NCBI GenBank assembly: GCA_011800155.1
Contig: CM022372.1
Location: 496,001-560,000, forward strand
DNA length: 64,000 nucleotides
Direction of reading: 5' to 3'
From: Flammulina velutipes
Lineage: Eukaryota > Basidiomycota > Agaricomycetes > Agaricales > Physalacriaceae
Positions within the stretch are counted from its first letter, which is position 1. Every line of letters begins with the position of its first letter. A program made the translations under genes and the position numbers. Under the pieces are notes generated by a model that saw only the letters and a program-made list of their open reading frames with translations, was not told the DNA's origin and ran no database searches. Shown piece after piece: positions 31,438 through 44,230 of this stretch.

Positions 31438-33160
31438 ATGGGCGCATGCATATCGTCGGCGCGAGGAATGGAAGTTACCGATGCGGACAAGGCGTTGCAC
31501 AGGCAGGCGGAGAAACAGCTAAAGGAGGTGCGTACACGCTTTTTCTGACGGCGCCACTCATAACACTTCTCGCAGGCCAAAGCGCGGCTGGCATCCCAAG
31601 TCAAGGTGCGCACGAGCGAAAAATACATCGAAGCCCTAATAACTGTGGACAGGTGCTATTGCTGGGCTCTGGAGATTCGGGAAAGTCTACGGTGCTCAAG
31701 GTGTGTGATGCTTCGTTAACAACTATTCGATTTGTGCTCAAAAATTGCTTGGCCAGCAAATGCGCCTTATACATCGGGTACCGTTCTCGCCTCAGGAGAT
31801 TGAGTCCTATCGACAGCTCGTGTTCGACAACTTAACGCGGGGGCTCAAGTACTTGCTGGATGCCATGGAGGATATGGAGCTTGAGGTCGACGAGGAGAAC
31901 CTCAAGTACGTCGAGATCATCGAGAACGCCCGCGATCTCAGAGACGGCGAGCCGTTTCCCATGGAGTTCTACAACCCGCTCAAGTCGCTATGGGAGGACC
32001 CGAACGTACAAAAGGCATGGGCTAGGGGGAACGAAGCCGCATTACCAGAAAAGTGCGTTATTTCGCAGTCTAGAATGTGTGCTAGCTGCTGACATGTATC
32101 GCCTAAGCCTTTACTATTTCTTCTCCTCCCTGGACCGTTTGTTCGACCCCACGTATCAGCCAGCAGAGCAAGACATCATTCGATGCCGTGCTCGCACTAT
32201 TGGCATTACCGAGACCACCTTCACCCTCAGGGACCACGAGATGCTTATGGTCGATGTGGGCGGACAGAAGTCAGAACGACGAAAATGGATACATTGCTTC
32301 CAGGACGTTACCAGCATTCTATTCCTTGTTTCGCTCAGCGGTTACGATCAATGTCTCGTCGAAGACAAGGACGCGGTACGTTGATCAGAATTCATTAAGC
32401 AAGGAACGCGACCTCACCTGATTTTTCTCCGATCACAGAACCAGATGCAGGACGCGATGACCATATGGGACTCCATTTGCCATTCTCAGTGGTTCAAGCA
32501 AACCTCCATCGTCAGTCGCTATTTTCTATTCCGCACGCACTGACCGACCGGTCGGCAGATCCTATTCCTCAATAAGAACGACCTCTTCGAGAAGAAGGTT
32601 CTCAACTCCGATATCAAAAATTTCTTCCCTGTACGTTACCTTCGGCAAACCGCCATCGTCCAGAGTAACTGATGAACTTTTTGGTGCTTCTTAGGACTAT
32701 GATGGTGAAGCTGGTGAGGTTCGCGCAGGTCGTGATTACTTCAAGCGACGTTTTGCGAAACTTGCGACTCGGGCGGGACGACTCAAGGAGCGGGAAATTT
32801 ACATTCAGTGCGTAGAATGCGCCTCTCGCCGATATGCTGACAGTGACGCTCGTCAGTATAACTACGGCCACGGACACTGCAATGTTAAGGGTTGTGATGG
32901 CTGCTGTTGAAGGTATGTGGCGTCTCTTATCTAATTCATCGCCTATTAACCTTAAGTCCGTTCACAGAGTGAGTCCCATCGTTCTTTTCTCGCATCACTT
33001 TTCGATCCCCGTTCGCGTTGGCGCTTTCCCCATGCATTCATTCTCTAAAAGTGGGAGTCAACACATGCTCATCAAGTTCTTTGCTCCCCCCTCCTTTTCC
33101 CTCCCCCTCCTCTTTAGCATCGTCCTACGAACGAATCTTGAAACAGCAGCATTGATCTAA
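31438..33160 (+). CDS. Heterotrimeric G-protein alpha subunit
   Basis: GTP-binding signal transducer at the plasma membrane. Exons: 31438-31527, 31576-31605, 31653-31700, 31757-32052, 32108-32375, 32439-32510, 32559-32630, 32695-32807, 32857-32912, a single base at 32968, and 33118-33160, giving 362 residues. MGACIS at the start fits N-myristoylation at Gly2 and palmitoylation at Cys4. P-loop GSGDSGKST (usually GAGESGKST), switch I RARTIGITETTF with the catalytic Arg, switch II DVGGQKSERRKW with the catalytic Gln, NKND for guanine, and TTATDT (TCAT equivalent). The end NLETAALI lacks the cysteine four from the end, so it is not of the pertussis-sensitive Gi type. The one-base exon supplies the middle base of the conserved Asp codon in helix alpha-5 (AVED-IVL). 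Receptor partner unknown. Confidence 0.93.
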
Positions 33161-34904
33161 CCATTGTTTTTTTTTTGTTTTTCCCCCATCTTCTATCCAT
33201 ATACTACCGGAATCTACTCGCAAATGTTCTTGTTTCTCCCCGAAAATCATGCGCTACCCCATCAAAATCACATCATTCAGTTCTATCGTGACAAGCAATG
33301 TATGTCTGACCCCTCCCCCACCCGCCTGCGAGACGATAACCTGACTGCGACGGGAACAGATACGGCAGATCATGCTCTAGCCCTCTAGGTTGAACAATGA
33401 AAATTGATTTGAAACCCTGGTACGCCACCCACACTGTTTGATTTGAGGCTGTTGCTGACGGTTTTTTCGATCAGCCCTTTTGTATCCGCCGCGTTCCCCC
33501 TTGGGTTTATGGACCACCCCGTTGTCTTTTGCTTCGCTCTAAAATACTGCTCTATTCCTACGTATAATACGGTTAGTTTACCTTGTTCGCCTCACGATTT
33601 CTGGAATTGGATCTAAGCGTGCTTCCACGGATTTGGCGTGGTGTATGTGTTGTTGTGGGTCCAGTCTAGTTCGACGTTGACGGTGAGGTGTGCGGCCTGA
33701 AGCTTGGTTTATATGAGATGATCTGTTTAATTTAGGAGGAAGGGGTATGTAGAATGACCTCTTCGATCGTGCGGAAGACGTCGCGCCACATTCGCCCTTG
33801 CAGGTCTCGCCACTCGGTTTTAAGAAGAAAGAATGCCGGCATCTCGGCAAGTGATTGGCGTCCTTACTTACAAGAAATTCGGTATCCGTCTGGAACACGT
33901 CCCTCGGAGTCCCTCCGTGGAGGGTTGGACCATTGAATGTTCAGGCCTGCTCGAGTCCATAAGGTATAAGAAGCTCGCGTCTAAAACGCGAGGATTATCG
34001 TCTGATGGTCGTCCCGATGTATTGTGCCTTCGACGACAGAGGTCCTCCCAAGATAACACGTTCCTGGCAATATTTGAATTCACCAGCCAGTGTGGCGCGG
34101 CCCCCTACTAGTACTACAAATACTTGGGCGTTCAGTATTTTCTGATCTCGAGCTGTTCATTCCTTCCAGGCTTCCCCCCAGATCTACGGTTAGATTTCGC
34201 AACAAGTTCGCCAGAAGAGGCGAAGAATGATGAATATGGGTCGTGTAGCCTCCGACGCTTTCCCATCCTTTTTCTCAACGAAAATGAGACAGGTAATGGA
34301 CGTCCTCGGTCCTCGGGAGTTGCCACTTCCTCGGGCTACTTTTCCTTGAGCAAGTACTTTCGTCTTCCAGGAACATTCAAGGAACATTTATCGAACACGA
34401 TGCGCAACAAACAGGATGACATCGTCAATGACGAGGTTTGAACCCTACGTTCTGCACAAGAAATGATTACGCCACACTAGATGAAATTAGATAGAGTGCT
34501 TGAATTTCGGTGATCGCGTACCGGACGACTAACTAATACTCCTTGTGTACCACCAGCAAGTCATACCGCTTGTAAAGTCGTATGCCACATTGACCCCACA
34601 GGGTAAACAGGTCATGTTATGTGGCGTACCGTCGGTGAACGTCAAGTACTTACGATCGCCCTTCTGAGCAGACTCATTCGCACATCTGCACAAGACCGTA
34701 TAGCTATTATTATCTACCATGCTACATAACACAAGGCAGGTCACTATAATTAAAACATTGAACGCGTGCTCATATGACAGTGATTAAAATCTCGATGATT
34801 GAATCAGGAACGTTTCATCTCTTGACCACCACTACGCTTTCTTTCCTTCTTTCACAACACTCGCTTGCCTTCTATAGTCGCCTCTTTCTTGCTTCTTTCC
34901 GACT
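33161..34904. other. Long intergenic stretch, one weak frame
   Basis: 1.7 kb between the G-alpha gene and a secreted-protein gene. Apart from a weak frame at 33833-34441 (listed separately) I see no gene, RNA or repeat; T-rich runs (TTTTTTTTTG at about 33168-33177) mark the G-alpha 3' flank. Confidence 0.35.
33833..34441 (+). CDS. Doubtful hypothetical protein, frame broken by one TAG
   Basis: From ATG 33833 one frame runs 203 codons to TGA 34439-34441 with a single TAG at 34109-34111. The TAG is the last part of CCCCTACTAG, which could be an intron acceptor; donor GTATTG at 34019 would give a 93-base intron and keep the frame, yielding 171 residues. Phrases such as KKFGIRLEHVPRSP look protein-like. 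No domain recognised. It may also be a gene killed by a nonsense mutation. Confidence 0.25.
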
Positions 34905-35770
34905 ATGCTATACCATTCGATCGCACTCCTTACTTTGCTCTCATGCTCGTTCAACACGCGTGTACTTGCGCAAAAAAATGTCACAGTCAATGAAACCGAC
35001 ACATCCATAATCGTGCGTCGCCGTTCTCTACTAATGCTCTTCACATGAGAATTAACTTACCCGGTAGTTCGAAAATGCTGGGGACGCCATCATCTGTAAA
35101 TACGGTGCGGATGGGAACATCGTCGCCGGACAAGCTGGATGCTACAACCTAAAACCGTCTGAGTGCGCAGACTCCGTGGCGATGAGCCAGAACGAAAGCG
35201 CTTCCGCCACGTTCAAATTCAAAGGTCCTTTCTTCCTTGCGTTTTTTTCCTTCTTGGATCCTCACGGGGGTTTTAGGCTCAGCGATATATATCAACTCAT
35301 TGATGTACATGTTTTCTCCCCTCTACACTGTCACCCTCGATGGAAACGCAACCGATGTGGACGGGTATGACGAGAGCAGGTTCTTTGTCTGCGACCGCCC
35401 TCTTTGGTCCCAGACTGGACTTGATCCTACGGTCGAACACGAGATTACTCTAGCGACGAAAGGTCCATCACCTTCGAGCAACGAGACAGATTCGTCTTCT
35501 TCTAGTGGGATCTTCTCGTTGATTAGTTTTGTGTACGCGCCATCCTCCGTTATGCTATCAGATAGCTAATTCACAACTAGGTACACGGCCGAAGATGGAG
35601 GGAACAGCTCTGCTACTGGAACAGGCTCTAGTGCTAGTGGAACCTCAACTGCCTCTGGATCATCAGAGTCGGATACAGATGGAGCCGCGGCGTCCATTTT
35701 GTCCATGGCGCAAGTCGCATTCGGGCTCATACTTGCCTTTGGGGTGGGACAGATATGTGAGGTCTTGTAG
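34905..35770 (+). CDS. Secreted protein with stalk and GPI-type tail
   Basis: Four exons (34905-35012, 35068-35224, 35277-35532, 35581-35770), 236 residues. Signal peptide MLYHSIALLTLLSCSF...VLAQ, then a domain with NVTVNETDTSII, three cysteines (DAICKY, AGCYNL, SECAD), SASATFKFKGSAIYI, MFSPLYTVTLDGN, and a glycosylated serine stalk followed by a hydrophobic tail (MAQVAFGLILAFGVGQI). The ATFxFxGxAIY...SP...VTLDG pattern is a beta-sandwich seen in many uncharacterised secreted basidiomycete proteins; some resemble carbohydrate-binding modules, but that is only structural analogy. The start is fixed by the signal peptide frame; another frame over the same DNA was rejected because it lacks both signal and domain. 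Function unknown, location cell surface (inferred). Confidence 0.75.
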
Positions 35771-36188
35771 GTGTAACATGCATTCATTTCAGTGGGGATT
35801 TGGTACTGTATTTATGTCTATTGATACCTCTTTTTGACGGATATCTCAGGCTGACCTCAGCTCATAGGGATGCAGTGTATATCGCGTGAGTACCGAGTGC
35901 CGCAGGGAGCATTGCGCGTAGCTTGACAGCATGTGACCGTCACCCAGCATGAACTGTTTATCAGAACACAAACACTTGTTTTTCTTCCAGTGGCAGTACA
36001 GTAGTGGAACTTGAGCTTCACTGACACTGGCAGGTGATCCGCACAGCCAGTATCGAACGATTCCCGAAGTCTAGGGAAAGGGCGCCGAGCGGTCCGACGG
36101 CGCATCACGAGGCGGTATGCACACATGGCCATGTTTCTGTCCGACTGGTATATAAAGCTAGCGAAGTTCTACGACATCTTAGAAGATC
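35771..36188. promoter_or_regulatory. Intergenic with TATA box
   Basis: 418 bases. TATATAAA at 36149-36156, 33 bases before the next ATG, is a textbook TATA box. Nothing else is seen. Confidence 0.5.
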
Positions 36189-38380
36189 ATGCGGGTCCTA
36201 ACGGTGACAACTCTTCCTCTGTTGGCGACGCTAGCTACCGCGTTTCACTTGGACTCAAATTTGCTACCACGAAATGGAACGACGTACCGAGATAGCCTCT
36301 CCGATAACCAGAGGAAACTGTTTGACTACGCGATGGACGGCTTAGATGCCAACTTTGCGCCTCCTTTTATTGTGTGTATACTTCTTTGAGGACTATGTTG
36401 ACAATAATGACGCGGCGGTGGGCAGTTCAACTCTCCCCGCTACTCTGCGTGGTACTCTGTTGGCCTTCTGGCGCGTAATGAAGACGACGACGTGGCGATA
36501 GCCTCCCAAATGATCAAAGACGTGTGCGTATCTCCATACATTTTGAAAGTTGGCCGCGATTGGTTTATCTTATCCATAGTGTGGATATGCAGGTACTCTA
36601 ATACTTCTTCAGATTGCTGGGTGGCTAACTAAAGCGCACTCGTTAGTTTACCGACCCGACTAAGGCATGGTTTGGGACCTTCCGAAGCCGCCCAGATGCA
36701 CCAGACCCGGGAGATACATACCCACCCAAAGTCAGTCTCTCTAAAATTTCAAAACAAATGTCTTAATGTGAATCTCCACAGCTATATTCGTCTTATGACC
36801 TGAATATGGGTCTGTTTGTATGCACATCATGGATAATAGCGATGGAAGAGTTCCAGGATCTGCTTGAGCCAGACGTGGTTGAGCTGATGAAGCGCAGCAT
36901 GTATAACGCGACTGTTGGGGATGGATATCGTGTTGGTGGCGTAAACGGAGACAATCGTGCGTTCAACTTCTTTCCAGCAAAGATCATGACTGACTATTCT
37001 TAGTGTATCCGATATACTCGAATCCATGGTCTGCCATCTACCTCTCTGTAACCGTACCAGCAGCGTTAATGTTTGTACAGGCTTATGCGAGTCATGGCAG
37101 CAACGTATGTTGGGAACATGATGGCAGATGAAAATATGACTTACTGGGGCGACCATTGGGGTGACGAAGCGATAGCAGAATTTGACAAGTATGGGACTTT
37201 GAGCGAGGTACGTATTCAGATATACACCACGGGATGTCTGCTCAACCTTCGCTAGTTCAACTCTGGCACGTACACAGGCGTGTCCCTTTACGCGCTCTCC
37301 CTCTGGGGATACATGCCGGAAAACTCCACAATAGCGTCGCGTGCAAAAGACTTGATTGCCACAACTTGGGATACTGTGGGACAGCTCTGGAACCCGACTC
37401 TATACACACTCGGAGGAGCATTTGATCGTACGTATGGATATGATCTGGTAAGCTTTGGATATACTACACTTCAAATTTCATATCTCAATTTCTCTTAGCG
37501 CCAACACTTTGGCATCCTGGGAGCACAAGTCACTGGTCTTATTGGCGGTATTGATGAAGGGACGGCACCTATCCCACGACCACTCGTTGGATCGAGCCAT
37601 TATGCTGATGCTGCTATCATCGCTCTGTAAGTAAGATCTCTTCGTTAGTTCCTATAACGTGGAGCTCATAAAATAACTCCCAGAACGCCTCTTACAGCCA
37701 AGTTCAATGATCCTTACGTCTCGCCTACAGTTGTTGCAGCACTCCAGTCCTTGAACGAGCCTCACAATTACTCTGCGCAAGCCATCTCACCTCCCTTTGA
37801 TAATCCCGCATATCCTAGGAATTACACAAGCTGGACCCAAGATGGATTGAGCATCGGTGGAATAGTCCTCGACGAGAATACTGTGGGTGGGCCTGCGTCC
37901 AATTTGGTACAGTTCGTCCCCGCCTCTGTCGTGTGGCGCACAGAGGTCCCTGGAGAGAAGCTCGGTTGGATGACGGTCAGTCCTCCGTCCTCAAATTCTC
38001 CGTGTCATTGATCTTGAATTTTCGAATCGCAGCTTTACCCCACCTCCTCATCCATCTCAGCTGTCGTCTCTTCCACGAACCTCACGATATCATATCCACC
38101 TTCGCGCGCCTTCCCTTCAGATGCTACATCCTCCAACGTCTTCACGTTCCTCATCTCCGCCTTCAAAGGTGTGACATTATCACCGGAATTTCTGGCCACT
38201 GGCAGCGCGAGTCTCCCTGGGCTCAAATTGAGCGTGTCAGGAAGTGTGGTGGAGGAGGGGAATAGCTCCCTAGTCTACGGACAGGCCACTATCAATGACG
38301 TTTACTACTACAACCTAACTTGGGTTGTCCCAGAGGAGTTGGAGTTGCCGACCATTGTGTGGAAGTTCGAAAAGCTCTAG
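36189..38380 (+). CDS. Large secreted glycoprotein, possible alpha/alpha-barrel enzyme
   Basis: Eleven exons: 36189-36371, 36426-36523, 36580-36592 (13 nt), 36647-36730, 36782-36956, 37004-37028 (25 nt), 37081-37207, 37256-37447, 37499-37626, 37684-37975, 38033-38380; 554 residues. Signal peptide MRVLTVTTLPLLATLATAF. The first two thirds are helical with repeated aromatic pairs (PRYSAWYSVGLLARNED, YSSYDLNMGLFVCTSW, TYTGVSLYALSLWGYMPEN), the kind of layout seen in (alpha/alpha)6 glycosidases; the last third is beta-rich (SVSGSVVEEGNSS, YYYNLTWVVPEE). I do not recognise the family with certainty, so an enzymatic role is a guess. Many NxS/T sites support secretion. The 13- and 25-base exons are needed to keep VVDMQFTDP and LYPIYSNPW. 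Confidence 0.8.
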
Positions 38381-39512
38381 ACATTTCGTAGGCACAATGC
38401 GTTAATCCCATCGCACTTTCGACATTCTCGACACGAAGCCGGACCTATATGTCCACGCATTGAGCCAAGGCTGGTAGGCCAGTTCAGATGCACAGTGGAC
38501 AAAAAATACAACCACATGCATCTTCCAGCAGCCGAAATACATCTAGTAACAGAACTCAGAACCAGCCTGAATTTTGTTTCGATGTTTATATACATACGTT
38601 CATAGCAACTTAATCTGATATATGACAGGTCAGCCAGCTCATCATCTCCTGCACTGTCCGTGAACAGAGCCTCACGCAGACCAGAAAGCTCCCTGACGAA
38701 TAGTCAGGTCAAAAAGGGCGAGACAGCGCTCGCACGTTACCCTCAAGTTGAAGGTACCCTTCGGTCTGTGCTAGACAGGAAGAAACTTGAGACACAGAAC
38801 ACATCTTTGTGCGTTTGGACTTGACAGATAGTTCAGGCTAGAAGACTGGCAATAGAGTGTACATCCTAGGCTCGGCAGTGTCTTCAGCGCCTGCGATCAT
38901 TCTAGTTGAGCAAGCATCGGCGTCGGGAGTAAAAGATTTAGTAGGAACTCGTGCCAACGGAGCTAGCGATGCTGTTAGATGAGAGCGAATAGTACGCGGG
39001 GTGGAAGCGGTGTGACCGTAGCGCTCTAGAACCATAGGTTGAATGTGTGGAGTCTTTGAGTATGACACCGATGCAATAGTAGGTTTAGCTACAAGAGTCT
39101 AGGTAATAGGATCTGGTGAGCACAAAATGCGAGAGGTGGGGGAAGGCGACGCCTTCGGGTCCCGACGACAAGCCTCCTGGGGATCACGGTCAGCTGCGGG
39201 GGTGGGTGGGAAAACGCCACGCGCTGCTGACGGCCGTGAGTGAGATTTGGCGTCCGGACTGATTTCAGGTGAACAGGGTGGGAGGGCGGGAAATAAAGAG
39301 AGAGTAGCGAGCTAAGGAGCGCGACGTTGCGCGACGTCTGCTGAAGGTGATGGCGGCAACAGGAAAGGAATGGGTTGCCGCATCACGTGTCTGTCAAAGA
39401 CCTCAGTTTGCTCACGCTCGTTCCTCGCGTCTGCAAACAACAAGTTGCAAGATGAGATCCTCCAACATTATAACGCGGAATAGGGGTGTGCATTCAAATA
39501 AATACGAACAGA
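38381..39512. other. Intergenic, nothing convincing
   Basis: 1.1 kb between convergent genes. A direct GGGTGGG-rich stretch (about 39196-39212) and a CATCACGTGTC word (about 39380-39390) are noted; I find no gene or RNA. Confidence 0.35.
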
Positions 39513-40026
39513 TCACTTTCTTCTCCGCTTCGCCTGCTTCTTCCCCGACGTGAGTGACTCCGGGAGCCATTCGTTGGCAGAGTCCGAGGCCGGAGGTGGA
39601 CTGGGGCTCGCCGCCTTGGATGGTTGAGGCGAGGACGCGCCTGATTCTTTCGCTTCATCTTCCTTTTGAGCACGACTGATTGACTCGGCTATCTCATCGG
39701 GAGAGACATCCTCCCCGCGTTGAATACGAGCAGCCACGTCGGCGGTGACACGTACGCGTCGTACACCAGTTTGGAAGCCAGGGGCTAGAGCATTGGTTGG
39801 TTTTCTGGTCTTGAAAGGAGCTTTGAGAACGTACCGCCTTTACCGATACCGTGAAGCTTTAGTCTACGAGCAAGGTACCATTTCCGTACGAAGTAGCCAG
39901 TAATGAGTAATGCTGGTGGGATACTGTTTCAATCATTAAAGGATTGCAAAGATAAAGCTATTTCACCTACACAATCCACAGTAAAGACGGATAATCCTCT
40001 ACAGAGGATTGAACCTTTCGCGACAT
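39513..40026 (-). CDS. Small single-pass membrane protein
   Basis: Three exons on the minus strand (40026-39971, 39923-39835, 39784-39513), 138 residues. N-terminus MSRKVQSSVEDYPSLLWIV leads into a transmembrane helix completed by exon 2 (IPPALLITGYF), then a basic patch (RKWYLARRLKLHGIGKG), a short helix (RVTADVAARIQRGEDVSPDE) and a serine/proline tail ending KKQAKRRRK. The tail looks cytosolic; the basic end resembles an ER-retention or nuclear signal. I do not recognise the family. It shares a divergent promoter of only 70 bases with Rrp6, which suggests co-expression (inference). Confidence 0.7.
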
Positions 40027-40096
40027 GATGGGAATAAGGCAAGGGTGAGTGAGTGACGTTACGCTCGCGTGACGGTGCTGCTATTTTTCGACGGCC

Positions 40097-42960
40097 ATGG
40101 TGTTGCCTAACTTTGAGCACATAAATACGCATCTCCCGGCTGCTGCGCTCAAGGCTACTCGAAATGCAGCACTACTACCAGCCGACATATCATTCCACAA
40201 ATCCATGGACCCGGATTTCGCAAAGGACTTGGATGAATTCTCTTCCAAGGTTCTATCCATAACGAATCGACTATTGGAGCTAGCGTCGACCATTGATTCT
40301 TCAGGTAAAGGCAAAGGAAGGCTTCACAGCGTAGACGACGTCTTGGACAACTTTGAATCGTGTGTCGTGGACCGGGTAGATCAGTTGTTGGAACGCGTTG
40401 TGAGTTCGATTTTCTTTTGCTTCTGTATTGTCGTGACAATAGCGTAGGATGCCTCCTTGGACGAGTATATAGGAAGATCCAAAGCACCAGCCATTGCTAT
40501 AAATCTTGCCGTTGACAAAAAGGTTGTACTTCTAACCTTTCTCCGCCCGTCAGACTAATGAATCGATAGAAACCGCTAGGAAAGAACTCCGATGTGGTTG
40601 TTCAACATGCCGCGCACCTACAGAAGCCTCAGCTGTCGTTCAAACAGCCAATCGATAATAGCAATGTACCTTGGTACCCTCAACTCAAACAGAAATACAA
40701 CGCTACCATTCCCCTAGGCCAGAATGTTATCGAACAAGATGAAGCCGACTCTTCATCTCCTTTGTATGTCACGATCTTCGTCTCCTCCTCCTCCTACTAG
40801 TCGCTAATTTCTCCCATAGAACGTCCCACCCTTACCGCTATGAAATCAAGCACATTTCGTATCCTCCTCGCATGTTTTCTCAATCGTCTCCCATACCGCC
40901 AAAACCATTCGAGAGCACTTCCTTTACTTGGGTGGACACTTCGGAGGCTCTGAGCGCCATGTTGTCCAAATTACGCCAAGCCTCTGAAATAGCGGTGGAT
41001 TTGGAACACCACAGCTACAGGACATACTCTGGATTTCTATGCTTGATGCAGTTGAGCACGCGGGAGGAGGACTGGATAGTGGATACCTTAGTGCTGAGGC
41101 ATGAGCTGGAGGTACTCAATGAAGTCTTCACCGACCCGAAAATCATCAAGGTTGGTTAACCTCGTTTCCACAGGTCGCTTTATTGATCAGCGACACAGGT
41201 CTTCCACGGCGCAGACAGCGACATAGTCTGGCTACAGCAAGATCTGAACCTCTATGTTGTAAACCTGTTTGACACCTACCACGCCTCTAAAGTTCTCTGT
41301 AGGGTCATTTATCGCCTGATGCAGAGATTTCTCTGACCCATTTACAGCGTTCCCAAAGCACGGACTCGCAAACCTCCTAGAGATGTACTGTGATTTTACG
41401 CCAGACAAGCGGTATCAACTTGCGGATTGGCGTGTCAGACCACTTCCAGAGCCCATGTTGCGCTACGCCCGTTCGGATACGCACTTCCTGCTTTACATAT
41501 ACGACAATCTTCGCAACGCATTATTGGACCGCGCCGAGTCTCAATCTCGCTCAAGCCCGTCACCTCCTCCAGCAGATCATCTAGTCCGCGATGTACTGGC
41601 AAGTTCCAACGAAACAGCACTCAAGGTCTACGAGAAAGAGATCTATGATGCTGTTGGTGGGAGCGGTAGCTCTGGCTGGGACACATTGGCTAGGAAGTGG
41701 AACAAAGTTGCTTTGGTCTCGTCTGCATCAGACGTCGGTGCCGCCGCAGCGCAAAAGTACGTCTACAAAGCCGTGCACGGCTGGAGAGACGCTGTTGCCA
41801 GGGAAGAGGACGAGAGTACTAGGTAACCCCCTTCTGCATCTTACCGCTCATCCAAATTGATATCACATCTCAGATTCATCCTCCCGAATCACTTTCTTTT
41901 CCAGCTTGCGGAGAGCCCACCACCAGATCTTGCTGTGCTTCTCCGGATCTTCCATTCACCGCCGCCTGTCATCAAACGCCGGGCGAAGGAGCTGTTGGAG
42001 GTGATTCGCGATGCCGTCAAGGCCAATTTCTCTCATTCTGCGAGTGTCGAAGCATCTCAGCCTGTTGAGGAGCCGGCGAAAGAGGCCACGTCGTTATCAG
42101 AGCCTGAAGCAATAACTATTCTGCCAGCCCAGTCTACGTTATGGTCTAGCAGTACGTTTCCGCTATCTAAAGTATGTCTTTGGGCATTGACCCTCATTAG
42201 GTGCACCAGCAGTTAAATCAGAGCTGCTGGCCAAGGCCAAGGCTTCAACCTCTTCACCGCCATTGCTGGCAGCACCGAAAAGCTCATTGTTTGGCAGCAT
42301 TCCTCGGGTGAGTAATCTTTTGTACCTATTCACTTCGGGTTTTGATTCTCTCGTCAATAGAAATCTGTTTCTCGCGTTCCCTCGGATGGACAATGGCTCG
42401 AAGCTGTCAATCGAATACACAGCTCGCTCTCTGTCGCTCCTTCTCTCCCACAGGTCAGTATATATCAATGAATGTCCTACCCTTCTTGACATTGATGAGC
42501 AGGTTACGCCAAAGGAAGATGAAGAGGTCGTCGACTCGGACCCTAAGAATGAGTCCGTACAGGTCGAAGTACCGTTCGTACCTGCCGCCCAAAGACTCAA
42601 GCGAGAGGACGTAGACGACTCTCTCGTCGTCGTCGGACAGAGCAAGCAGAAGAAACGAAAACGCACTGGCGGTGCGGAGCAGTCGACATCGAAGAAGCCA
42701 AAATCGGTATCTGGTTCAGAGGAGCCCTTTGATTTCTCGTCCGTGCCCAACGTTCTCGACCAGCTGCCTGACACGCAAGAGGATATACGGGTGAAGAAGA
42801 AGGGGAAGCAAAAGAAAGGTACGCAAGGCTTCTTGGATATTGGCAGGTGGCTAATCGTGTTTGTGCAGGTGGTACTGGTTACACGTACGGGAACTTCCCT
42901 GCGCCGCCTAAAGCGCAGAGCGAGCTGAAGAGCGGGAATCAATCACATACTTTTTCATAG
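40097..42960 (+). CDS. RRP6: Nuclear exosome 3'-5' exoribonuclease Rrp6 (EXOSC10)
   Basis: Distributive 3'-5' exonuclease of the nuclear exosome, trimming rRNA, snoRNA and cryptic transcripts. Eleven exons: 40097-40399, 40448-40522, 40570-40763, 40820-41150, 41199-41298, 41348-41822, 41874-42151, 42201-42307, 42361-42453, 42503-42818, 42869-42960; 787 residues. Order: PMC2NT-type N-terminal region (partner binding, [15 protein letters not shown]), DEDDy nuclease domain with [14 protein letters not shown] (Asp, Glu), [15 protein letters not shown] (Asp) and [14 protein letters not shown] (Tyr, Asp), HRDC domain ([14 protein letters not shown]), and a lysine-rich C-terminal nuclear signal ([21 protein letters not shown]). 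All catalytic residues are present. The join KVLS-FPKHGL in the nuclease domain fixes intron 5. Confidence 0.95.
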
Positions 42961-43435
42961 TTCAGTGGCTCCTATTCTATTATAGTAATCGCGCACTTTT
43001 GAAATTCAATACGCATTGATCAACGAAGAGGTCCGGGGTCGTCGGGGAAAGCGCGGACTATCATCAGTTTTCAGTCTGTATCAACATTACATACAAGTTC
43101 AGAGGAGTTGCTGTACAGTCTCATCATTAATTGCTATGCAGCGCTCAAATAAGTTGGAGTTGCACGTTACGCCACGGAAGAGGAATTTTGATGCATCTTT
43201 GATTCAATAACTGGATTGTAAAATGTGAGGGGGTCATACATACAGAACATCCATCTATGTATTCCCATGTAACGAGCACGATTAGATTACTCTCACCTCC
43301 CAACCCACGATGAATTACTGAGATAAACGAAGGGATATAAAATGCTGACTTTAGTTAACGGCAGGGAGAGCAGATAATAAGAAACAGGTACGAGTGATGG
43401 AAAGTAAATCGTAAAAAGGCATGTATAGACGGAGC
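42961..43435. other. Intergenic between convergent genes, nothing seen
   Basis: 475 bases holding the 3' flanks of Rrp6 and Cdc42. No gene, no strong repeat. Confidence 0.35.

Positions 43436-44230
<795 letters not shown>

Noticed and set aside
34774..35010. Open frame beginning MTVIKISM over the start of the secreted-protein gene
   Set aside because: The frame from ATG 34905 has a real signal peptide and joins to conserved exons; this one does not.
38838..39068. 76-codon minus-strand frame in the gap after the secreted glycoprotein
   Set aside because: Low-complexity chance frame without splice partners or recognisable motifs.
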